This document shows positions 1 to 5,386 of a DNA stretch of 6,842 bases, piece after piece; the stretch's first letter is position 1; each line of letters starts with the position of its first letter. Under the pieces are notes generated by a model. It made no database searches. It was not told where the DNA came from and was given only the letters and a program-made list of their open reading frames with translations. Position numbers and translations under genes: made by a program. Origin of the DNA: CAZLPW01 sp964561495 (GTDB lineage Bacteria > Fidelibacterota > Marinisomatia > Marinisomatales > UBA1611); NCBI GenBank assembly GCA_964561495.1, contig CAZLPW010000101.1:1-6842 (forward strand), given 5' to 3'.

Positions 1-2
1 TC

Positions 3-875
3 ACAGAACCTAATATCGTTAACAGTCTTTTTTATGATAACATACCTAATTCTATTCACAACGGTTTTCAACAGACACCAGTTCTTGTAGCATACTCGCT
101 AGTTCAAGAAGATTGGGCTGGTGAAGGAAACCTGATAGATATAGATCCTTTATTTATGGATCAAGAAAATGAAGATTATAGGTTGAAATTAGATAGTCCC
201 TGTATTGATGCAGGAACTGCGGATTTAGATGATGATGGAGAGGAAGATGTAATTGAATATGCTGGACATAATCCAGATATGGGAGCATTTGAGTCTTTAC
301 ACGGGCCAACTGGCTTACAATATATTACTCAAGATTCAATGGCCACTTTATGGTGGAATCCTAGTACCGATCCAAACTTTCAATATTTTGTTTTGGAAAA
401 ATCTACAGACTCTCTTTTTATAGAAAACATAGATACAGTCTATTTAACGCAGCCTGTGTTTGATGACACTAACATAGATTGGGGAATACCTTACTATTAT
501 AGAGTTGCTTCCTTTATTGGTTTTTTAACAGATTATTCAGAGGTGATTTCTATTACTATTGAGTGGCTTAGTCTAACTGAAAATAATTTAGCACCAAACT
601 CTTATTCACTTCACCAAAACTATCCAAATCCATTCAACCCTTCCACTGAACTTCATTATGATTTGCCAGAAAATGCTATGGTAAATATCACCATTTATGA
701 TATGATGGGTAGAGTAATTAATAACCTTGTTGCAAGTGAGCAATTATCTGGCTTTAAATCAGTCAAATGGAATGCTACTAATAACTTTGGACAACCAGTT
801 AGTGCAGGTGTTTATCTATATCGAATAGAAGCTGGTGATTTTACTCAAACCAAAAAGATGCTGCTTCTAAAGTAG
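3..875 (+). CDS. Secreted beta-helix/FN3-like protein with T9SS type A sorting domain (5'-truncated)
   Basis: The frame is open from base 3 to the TAG at 873-875, so the window holds the last 290 residues of a longer protein; the Met at 156 is internal. Visible residues about 47-97 (NLIDIDPLF, then YRLKLDSPCIDAGTAD and MGAFE) match the end of parallel beta-helix / choice-of-anchor Q-type surface proteins. Residues about 100-185 look like a fibronectin type III-like module (GLQY...WWNPSTD...YYYRVASF). Residues 200-290 are a complete T9SS type A CTD: YPNPFNPST at about 207-215, ITIYDMMGRVI, then GVYLYRIEAG and a basic-hydrophobic end, KKMLLLK. By family knowledge such proteins are exported by Sec, moved across the outer membrane by T9SS, and anchored or released at the surface. 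A strong terminator follows 3 nt after the stop. The ligand or substrate cannot be told. Confidence 0.9.
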   Translation, partial: TEPNIVNSLFYDNIPNSIHNGFQQTPVLVAYSLVQEDWAGEGNLIDIDPLFMDQENEDYRLKLDSPCIDAGTADLDDDGEEDVIEYAGHNPDMGAFESLHGPTGLQYITQDSMATLWWNPSTDPNFQYFVLEKSTDSLFIENIDTVYLTQPVFDDTNIDWGIPYYYRVASFIGFLTDYSEVISITIEWLSLTENNLAPNSYSLHQNYPNPFNPSTELHYDLPENAMVNITIYDMMGRVINNLVASEQLSGFKSVKWNATNNFGQPVSAGVYLYRIEAGDFTQTKKMLLLK

Positions 876-878
876 TCC

Positions 879-911
879 AAACCCCACATTCGTGGGGTTT
901 ATTGTTTTTTT
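879..911 (+). terminator. Rho-independent terminator after the T9SS protein
   Basis: A perfect 9-bp stem (879-887 AAACCCCAC with 892-900 GTGGGGTTT) closes an ATTC tetraloop and is followed by ATTG and a run of seven T (905-911). It starts 3 nt after the stop codon. This is the best-paired copy of a palindrome that recurs in weaker form at 2138, 4521, 5311 and 6655. It is followed by GATGATAGTTAGATTT, which resembles the linker seen after the other copies. Confidence 0.9.
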
Positions 912-1012
912 GATGATAGTTAGATTTTTATAGTAAAAACTACAGTCAAAAAAAGATCTTAAATAAATATTGAGTGTCTCTCTATGCACCTTTATAAGTT
1001 GAAAGGATTTGT

Positions 1013-1981
1013 ATGTCAATTAAAGTAGCCCTATGTAGTTCTTGGCATGTACATGCTCAGGAATACGCTGAAGAAATATTGTCTAATCCAGATGCAGAAT
1101 TAGCTGGTGTCTGGGATGGTAATGATTTAGCTAAAAAACTTGGTGTACATAATATCTCAAATCTAGAAGATATTTTGTGTGATCATTCTATCGTTGGAGT
1201 ATTGATTACGACACCAACTACAGCACATGAAGAAATAATAACAGCATGCGCAAAAGCTGGAAAGCATATTTTTACCGAAAAAGTCTTGACTGCTGATATT
1301 GCATCAGCAAATAGAGTAACTGCTAAAATTAAGGAATCAGGAAAATATTTTTGCATTTCTTTTCCCTATCGTACACTTCAAGAATATTTATTTGCAAAAC
1401 AAGCGGTTGATTCTGGCCAATTAGGTGACCTGACTTCATTACGCTTTCATAATAGCCACAATGGAGTAAGCGCTGGTTGGCTACCAAAATCCTTTTTAAA
1501 CCCTGATGAATCAGGAGGTGGTGCTATGCTCGACTTAGGTTGTCATGGTATGTATTTGATTATTTGGATTGCAGGAATGCCAGAATCTATTCAATCCATT
1601 CTTAATGACTCTAGCCAGTGTGGTGTTGATGATAATTCTATTAGTTTAATGAATTATCTTAATGGATGTATCGCCAGCAACGAAACAAGTTTTGTTGCTC
1701 ATGGCCCAAAAACCCAATTAACAATTACAGGAACTCAAGGTTGCATACAGATTAGTGGCCCTGAAGGTGGTGTCTGCGCCAAATTAAATGGTAATACTTA
1801 TTGGAAAAAAATAAAAAAATTTCCTGCACCATTGCCCCCAGCGACTGCCCAATGGATATCTGCCATTAAGAATAATGACAGTTCGTTAATACATTTTGGT
1901 ATAAAGTCAGCTTTGGAATTAACCGTATTGATGGATGCTGCTTACCAATCAGCAAAAGCAAAAAATACAATTAAACTCTAA
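1013..1981 (+). CDS. Gfo/Idh/MocA-family NAD(P)-dependent oxidoreductase
   Basis: This 322-residue protein has the two-domain build and usual length of Gfo/Idh/MocA dehydrogenases, which oxidise or reduce sugar- and inositol-type substrates with NAD(P). Residues 1-115 form the Rossmann half: beta strand IKVALCSSWHVHA (3-15), VGVLITTPTTAHEEI (61-75), then GKHIFTEK (83-90) with the canonical catalytic-motif Lys90. Residues 120-320 form the alpha/beta substrate domain, with GGGAMLDLGCHG at 168-179 (Asp174 and His178 of the DxGxH signature). Two points are unusual: the nucleotide-binding loop is SSWHVHA rather than GxGxxG, and the usual EKP is EKV. The start is supported by AAAGGA at 1002-1007, 5 nt before the ATG. 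It stands alone between a terminator and a CTD remnant, so context does not reveal the substrate. Confidence 0.88.
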   Translation: MSIKVALCSSWHVHAQEYAEEILSNPDAELAGVWDGNDLAKKLGVHNISNLEDILCDHSIVGVLITTPTTAHEEIITACAKAGKHIFTEKVLTADIASANRVTAKIKESGKYFCISFPYRTLQEYLFAKQAVDSGQLGDLTSLRFHNSHNGVSAGWLPKSFLNPDESGGGAMLDLGCHGMYLIIWIAGMPESIQSILNDSSQCGVDDNSISLMNYLNGCIASNETSFVAHGPKTQLTITGTQGCIQISGPEGGVCAKLNGNTYWKKIKKFPAPLPPATAQWISAIKNNDSSLIHFGIKSALELTVLMDAAYQSAKAKNTIKL

Positions 1982-2009
1982 AGTCCTAGACTAATTTTCT
2001 AATCATCCA

Positions 2010-2135
2010 CCAGAAGATGCGTTGGTTAATATAACCATTTATGATATGATGGGTAGAACTATAAATAATCTTGTTACGGGTAAGCAATCATCTGACTTTA
2101 AATCAGTCGATTGAAATGCTACTTCTAAAGTAATC
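2010..2135 (+). pseudogene. Decayed T9SS C-terminal domain fragment, front half
   Basis: The frame from 2010 reads PEDALVNITIYDMMGR, then TINNLV and FKSVD, before a TGA at 2112-2114 that replaces the expected Trp codon. This matches about residues 222-259 of the intact CTD upstream; 24 bases are identical (2034-2057 and 690-713). After AATGCTACT the fragment jumps straight to the very end of a CTD gene (TCTAAAGTAA, the LLK-stop end). The roughly 90 bases coding for NNFGQ to KKM are missing, consistent with a deletion between two ATGCTACT-like words. There is no start codon or upstream gene body; the oxidoreductase ends 28 bases before it. It is a non-functional relic. Confidence 0.8.
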
Positions 2136-2137
2136 TA

Positions 2138-2157
2138 CTCCCACATTCGTGGTTTTT
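2138..2157 (+). terminator. Degenerate terminator copy after CTD remnant
   Basis: CCAC (2141-2144), loop ATTC (2145-2148), GTGG (2149-2152) and then five T. Only 4 bp remain of the 9-bp stem seen at 879-900, but the loop and inner stem are the same. It lies 3' of the CTD fragment, as in the intact gene. It may weakly terminate transcription from the oxidoreductase, which otherwise would run head-on into the minus-strand pair. Confidence 0.5.
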
Positions 2158-2176
2158 CTATATTCACCACACATAA

Positions 2177-3340
2177 TCAAATCGGGGGCAAATTAGATTT
2201 TAATTGGTCCGCAGTTGGAATTACATTGAACGTATAACCAAATTTATTTTTATTTAATAATTTATCTCCAGCTAATATTTCTTTAATACAATCAATGATA
2301 ATATGTGTCTCATCAATATTAGAACAGCTTCTATCGAATGGACATGAATAATAATTTTCTGTTTCATAGCATGGGCTACATTCTAATATTTTTGATATTA
2401 TATAACCTTTAGTATTAATTGGACAAACATCTATGTAATTGACTGGACCAAAAAAACATATTAAATCTTTTCCTAATGATGCAGATATATGGCTAATTGC
2501 ACCATCACTTGCGATTACAAACCTTGAGTTAAGTATAAGATGCATAGATTCATATAAATTGGTTTTACCTACAAAATCTAAGATATGTTCACTTTTACCT
2601 AATTTTCCAGTAAGAATTTTAATATTGTATAACTCCTGTTTTGAACCAATTATAATGATTTTCATACTAAAAGTTTTAAATATATTTTCGATTAATTTAG
2701 TCCAGCTATTCATATTAATTGTTTTATTAATACTTTTATTATTTACTAAACCCATATGAATAATTATATAATCAAAACCTAGATCCATAAACATTTTATT
2801 TTTTGGTATTTTTTTTAATTTTTCTTTATCTAATCCTTTTATAATAAAATTATTATTTAAAAGATTTAATCTTTCAAAAAGATGATAATTTGTAATTACT
2901 CTGTGTTTGTCTAATGGACCTACTATATCAGAAAAAGATTTAGTTGAAGGCATAATTTCTTTAACACGCGGCAATGGTAAATTAGCAATAGCACCATATA
3001 ACTTAATCCTTCTTGGAAGCAGCATTTTAAAATAAGAAAGTTTTTTAAGATTCATGCCTGCCGATACTATAATCATATCAATATTTGAAATGATATAAAA
3101 CATTTTTTTTATATCGCTAAAAGAAAATTTATTTGGATAATCTAGATATATAACCTGAGCATGTTTTTCTATGTCTGTACATTTAATTATTGGTTTAGCA
3201 TTAATGTTACAAACATAATATAATTTATAATCATTCGATATTATATAAGCCAATTGGTATATGTTTGAAATGTCAAGTACGCAGTCACCAATGCCAGCTG
3301 GATGAAATAATAAAAGACCTTTATTCAAAATATATTTCAA
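2177..3340 (-). CDS. Glycosyltransferase family 9 (ADP-heptose:LPS heptosyltransferase-like)
   Basis: The 387-residue product has the GT9 (GT-B fold) layout. The N-terminal loop FHPAGIGDCVL (residues 12-22) carries the Gly-Asp (Asp19) that aligns with the catalytic Asp of WaaC-type heptosyltransferases. A central strand follows, YIIIHMGLVNNKS (191-203). The nucleotide-sugar half has IIIIGS (228-233) and VIASDGAISHISASLG (275-290), followed by CFFGP (295-299). The four cysteines at 321, 324, 333 and 339 match the C-terminal Cys-rich segment common in GT9. The expected reaction is transfer of a heptose from an ADP-activated donor to a surface glycan. The start is uncertain: no ATG is available because a TGA lies directly upstream, so TTG at 3340 (overlapping the epimerase gene by 20 nt) or TTG at 3328 is used. 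The overlap implies translational coupling to the epimerase gene. The protein is rich in Ile, Lys and Asn, and the DNA is far more AT-rich than its neighbours. Confidence 0.85.
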   Translation of the reverse strand: MKYILNKGLLLFHPAGIGDCVLDISNIYQLAYIISNDYKLYYVCNINAKPIIKCTDIEKHAQVIYLDYPNKFSFSDIKKMFYIISNIDMIIVSAGMNLKKLSYFKMLLPRRIKLYGAIANLPLPRVKEIMPSTKSFSDIVGPLDKHRVITNYHLFERLNLLNNNFIIKGLDKEKLKKIPKNKMFMDLGFDYIIIHMGLVNNKSINKTINMNSWTKLIENIFKTFSMKIIIIGSKQELYNIKILTGKLGKSEHILDFVGKTNLYESMHLILNSRFVIASDGAISHISASLGKDLICFFGPVNYIDVCPINTKGYIISKILECSPCYETENYYSCPFDRSCSNIDETHIIIDCIKEILAGDKLLNKNKFGYTFNVIPTADQLKSNLPPI

Positions 3341-4265
3341 TCATTTTTTTAATTCCTTGATCTATGGATATAAAATTATGTTTAAAACCAGAGTTTTTAA
3401 GCTTGCTTATATCTGCTTTAGTATATGCTTGATAAATATCATAAAGATCATTAGGAAAATCTATGTGCATAATATTTACATCTTTTTTTATTTTTGAAAT
3501 ACATTTTGCAATGTTATTAAATGTGGTAGTAGTTCCTGTACCAACGTTATATATACCATTTTTAATATTAGAAAAACTAAACCACATTATGATTTCTATT
3601 GCATCATCAACAAAAATAAAATCCCTTTCTTGTTCACCTTTACTATACCCATGAGAACCTTTAAAAATTTTTATTAAATTATTTTGTTTAGCTTGATTAA
3701 CAAATTTAAAAACAGCACTAGCCATATTTTTCTTATGTTTCTCATTCGGACCATATACATTAAAAAATTTCAATCCAACCCAGTGATCGGGTTTTTCTTT
3801 TTGCAATAATAACCACTTATCAAAATAATGTTTACTTCTACCATATTCATTGAGCGGTTCCAAATTATTCAATCTAGAATGCTCATCTGAAAAGCCATTA
3901 CTTCCATCTCCATATGTGGCAGCGCTACTAGCATAAATGAATGGGATGTTCTCTTTTTTTGCAATTTTGAATAATCTTTTTGAATATTCAATATTATTAT
4001 TTTTCAAATAATTTTTATCTGATTCAGTTGTATCCGTACACGCCCCAAGATGAATGATTAAACTTAGTTTTGGTTGATTGTCTTTAATCCAGCTCCACAA
4101 ATTATTTTTATTAATATTATATGAATAATTTAGACCATTTAAGTTATCAGATTTTTCCCTTGAATTTATATTATCAACAACTATCACATCAGTTCTTCCT
4201 CTTTTATTTAATTTTGCTAATACATTACTTCCAATAAAACCTGATCCGCCTGTTAATAAAATCAT
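3321..4265 (-). CDS. hldD: ADP-L-glycero-D-manno-heptose 6-epimerase
   Basis: At 314 residues it matches the length of E. coli HldD (about 310) and aligns with it along the whole chain. Shared stretches are MILLTGGSGFIGSN with GxxGxxG at 6-12, VVDN with Asp31, GACTDTTE (74-81), the identical SSAATYG (113-119), YGRSK (141-145, the Tyr-x3-Lys catalytic pair), FNVYGPNEKHKKNMAS, QERDFIFVDD, and the late RYQAFT-like YQAYTKAD. It is an extended SDR enzyme that epimerises ADP-D-glycero-heptose to the L-glycero form for LPS core or other surface glycans. The ATG at 4265-4263 is the natural start, since the GxxGxxG motif must begin a few residues in. No clear Shine-Dalgarno is seen. It is first in a minus-strand pair with the GT9 gene, so donor synthesis and transfer sit together. 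Other heptose genes (gmhA, hldE, gmhB) are not in the window. GC is very low by hand count of sample lines. Confidence 0.93.
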   Translation of the reverse strand: MILLTGGSGFIGSNVLAKLNKRGRTDVIVVDNINSREKSDNLNGLNYSYNINKNNLWSWIKDNQPKLSLIIHLGACTDTTESDKNYLKNNNIEYSKRLFKIAKKENIPFIYASSAATYGDGSNGFSDEHSRLNNLEPLNEYGRSKHYFDKWLLLQKEKPDHWVGLKFFNVYGPNEKHKKNMASAVFKFVNQAKQNNLIKIFKGSHGYSKGEQERDFIFVDDAIEIIMWFSFSNIKNGIYNVGTGTTTTFNNIAKCISKIKKDVNIMHIDFPNDLYDIYQAYTKADISKLKNSGFKHNFISIDQGIKKMIEIYFE

Positions 4266-4419
4266 TATTTATAACTCATCTAAGAAAACTAATTAAATTT
4301 TGAACTAACCAATTTTATGTTCTGCAGCTATATTTACAAACTGTGCAGATTTTTCAATTGTATTACCCACAAATTAAAATAAACAATGATAAAAATCGTA
4401 TATTTTATATCTTTAAACT
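4266..4419. other. AT-rich intergenic stretch upstream of the hldD gene
   Basis: Part of a 307-bp gene-free stretch (4266-4572). This portion must contain the promoter of the minus-strand heptose pair, but I see no convincing -35/-10 pair. No open frame, tRNA-like cloverleaf or inverted repeat stands out. The rest of the stretch holds a CTD fragment and a terminator-like repeat, listed separately. Confidence 0.5.
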
Positions 4420-4516
4420 GATAATTTTGGTCAACCAGTGAATGCAGGTGTTTATCTATATCGAATTGAGGCTGGCAATTTTATTCAAACCAGGAATGAT
4501 GCTACTTCTAAAGTAA
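4420..4516 (+). pseudogene. Decayed T9SS C-terminal domain fragment, back half
   Basis: Translated from 4420 it reads DNFGQPVNAGVYLYRIEAG, then NFIQT, matching residues about 261-284 of the intact CTD in the first gene; 23 bases are identical (4444-4466 and 804-826). A one-base insertion near 4495 shifts the frame. In the new frame the end reads MLLLK-stop (ATG at 4499, TAA at 4514-4516), as in the intact gene. There is no start codon or upstream gene. It supplies the half that is missing from the fragment at 2010-2135, and the last 20 bases of both fragments (2116-2135 and 4499-4518) are identical. Confidence 0.8.
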
Positions 4517-4520
4517 TCGA

Positions 4521-4544
4521 AGCCCCACATTCGTTAGGTTTTTT
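4521..4544 (+). terminator. Degenerate terminator copy with ATTC loop
   Basis: AGCCCCAC (4521-4528), loop ATTC (4529-4532) and GTTAGGTT (4533-4540) pair with two internal mismatches, followed by a T run (4539-4544). It is the same palindrome as at 879-900. It is followed by GTTTGTGGGATGATGAGTA (4545-4563), a linker that recurs downstream, and then by the start of the selenoprotein gene. Confidence 0.6.
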
Positions 4545-4572
4545 GTTTGTGGGATGATGAGTAGATTTGGAC

Positions 4573-5103
4573 ATGCGTAGATATTTATCAATATTAATAT
4601 TTCTAGGGTTAGCTTTTTGGAGTTGTGAAGATTCCACTAACCAAAATAATGAATTGGATAGCCATACATTTAAATACTTATTAGAAGATATTAATTCATC
4701 ATCCCAAAGTTATGGTAATAAGATTGGACCATCCTATTTTGAAGGTAAAATAACTCTCAATTATTTTGGTCATTTTAATTGAGGTACTTGTGCTGCCCGG
4801 TTCGGACAGCTTAATGATATTGTTAATGACCTAAAATCGCAAGACTACCCTGTAGAACTAGTTGGAATAGGAAAAGAATCGCATATCTCTAGTTTAGGGA
4901 ATTGGACAAATAACAATAATGCTCCTGTTTGCTCAGATCAATCACCCTTTTCAACATGGACTAGCTGGGCTGCATCGCAGAGGGAACTATATGTTTTAGA
5001 TCAAAATAATGAACTAGTGTTACAACAAAATGTAACAAGTGGTCTACCAGATAACCTTGCAGACCTGATTGAAAGTCTTGTTACTCACGCAACCGCCCCC
5101 TGA
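4573..5103 (+). CDS. Probable selenoprotein: exported thioredoxin-fold protein with U-G-T-C redox motif (in-frame TGA at 4780-4782)
   Basis: The frame from ATG 4573 meets a TGA at 4780-4782 and then stays open for 106 codons to the TGA at 5101-5103. Read with selenocysteine it is a coherent 176-residue protein. Residues 1-17 form a signal sequence ending in a lipobox-like FWS-Cys18, suggesting a lipoprotein. ITLNYFGHFN (60-69) is a first beta strand leading to Sec70-Gly-Thr-Cys73, the redox pair of a thioredoxin fold. It is followed by helix GQLNDIVNDL, strand PVELVGIGK (93-101), and hairpin RELYVLDQNNELVLQQNVTSG (137-157). The last part (TW..WAASQRELYVLD...LVLQQNVTSGLP) recalls the N-terminal domain of animal selenoprotein P. 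A SECIS-like hairpin follows the TGA. I infer an extracytoplasmic thiol/selenol oxidoreductase; the substrate is unknown. The alternative is a pseudogene with Cys (TGT/TGC) mutated to TGA. A standard gene caller would stop at 4782 and report a 69-71-aa stub. The TTG at 4567 is a possible but less likely start, because the MRRYLS start matches the MRKYLS start of the gene at 5733. Confidence 0.82.
4786..4816 (+). promoter_or_regulatory. SECIS-like hairpin just 3' of the in-frame TGA
   Basis: GCTG (4792-4795) pairs with CAGC (4807-4810). After one C-A mismatch, CC (4797-4798) pairs with GG (4804-4805), leaving the loop GGTTC (4799-4803), or a GTT loop if G4799 pairs with C4803. A lower extension TTG/TAA (4788-4790 with 4812-4814) is possible across a T-T mismatch. 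The loop begins 16 nt after the TGA and has G at its first two positions. Both agree with published rules for bacterial SECIS elements, which recruit SelB with Sec-tRNA. The stem is GC-rich in an otherwise AT-rich gene. Confidence 0.7.
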
Positions 5104-5129
5104 AGCTTAGGAAATATTTATGTAATTGA

Positions 5130-5173
5130 GACTCACACATTGTAATCCTGAGATCACTTCTAGAATATTTTTT
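5130..5173 (+). terminator. Possible weak terminator after the selenoprotein gene
   Basis: GACTCA (5130-5135) can pair with TGAGATC (5149-5155) through a bulged A, with a 13-base loop, and a T run follows at 5168-5173. The gap of 12 bases between stem and T run makes it a poor terminator. It is listed because it is the only candidate between this gene and the next small frame. Confidence 0.25.
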
Positions 5174-5185
5174 GTAAATTAGAAA

Positions 5186-5287
5186 ATGGAAAAAACTACT
5201 TTCTTCATTCTATTAGGTATAGGCTTAGTTTGCGTAGGAATCTTTATGTGGGTGATGGGTATTGATGATTTCAATGAACACGAATGA
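5186..5287 (+). CDS. Small single-span membrane protein, 33 aa
   Basis: The frame from ATG 5186 to TGA 5285-5287 codes for MEKTTFFILLGIGLVCVGIF, then MWVMGIDDFNEHE. It has a short charged start, one hydrophobic helix of about 20 residues (5-25) and an acidic tail, which is a typical small integral membrane protein. It lies 82 bases after the selenoprotein gene and is followed at 5311 by a terminator-like repeat, as other real genes here are. There is no Shine-Dalgarno sequence. I do not recognise a family. Chance is possible at this length, but the clean hydrophobic profile and the terminator position favour a gene. Confidence 0.5.
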   Translation: MEKTTFFILLGIGLVCVGIFMWVMGIDDFNEHE

Positions 5288-5310
5288 GATGGACTTTCTT
5301 TTTAACTCCA

Positions 5311-5333
5311 AGCCCCGTATTCATCGGTTTTTT
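5311..5333 (+). terminator. Degenerate terminator copy after the 33-aa frame
   Basis: AGCCCCGTATTCATCGG followed by six T (5328-5333). Only CCG/CGG (5315-5317 with 5325-5327) plus one more pair around the ATTC core can form, so termination would be weak. It clearly belongs to the same repeat family as 879-911, and it is followed by the same linker GTTTGTGGGATGGTGGGTA (5334-5352). Confidence 0.5.
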
Positions 5334-5386
5334 GTTTGTGGGATGGTGGGTACTAAATTTTGCTATATGGTTTTATATATAAGCAC

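Noticed and set aside
970..998. Sigma70-like promoter TTGAGT - 17 bp - TATAAG before the oxidoreductase
   Set aside because: Box match and spacing are good, but the transcript would begin near 1005, inside the AAAGGA ribosome-binding site at 1002-1007, so it would give an almost leaderless message. Not reliable enough to call.
2112..2114. The TGA in the CTD remnant as another selenocysteine codon
   Set aside because: It replaces a Trp codon (TGG) in a clearly truncated, start-less fragment, so it is a nonsense change in a relic.
2439..2759. Plus-strand open frame of 106 codons
   Set aside because: It lies entirely antisense to the well-supported GT9 gene and shows only the hydrophobic bias of reversed AT-rich coding sequence.
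3463..3654. Plus-strand open frame of 63 codons
   Set aside because: It is antisense to the confidently identified hldD gene and has no recognisable features.
4329..4357. Minus-strand promoter TTGAAA - 17 bp - AATATA for the hldD gene
   Set aside because: The -10 box matches the consensus at only three of six positions, and such matches are common by chance in AT-rich DNA.
4545..4568. Bacteroidota-type promoter (TTTG ... TAGATTTG) in the linker before the selenoprotein gene
   Set aside because: The spacing between boxes (12 or 16 bases) is shorter than the usual 19-21 and the transcript would start at or within the start codon; TAGATTTG is not kept in the other linker copies.
5101..5142. 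Second selenocysteine at the TGA 5101-5103, since the frame continues 13 codons to a TAA
   Set aside because: The added residues (SLGNIYVIETHTL) make no motif, the protein fold is already complete, and no GC-rich hairpin follows. An ordinary stop is simpler.
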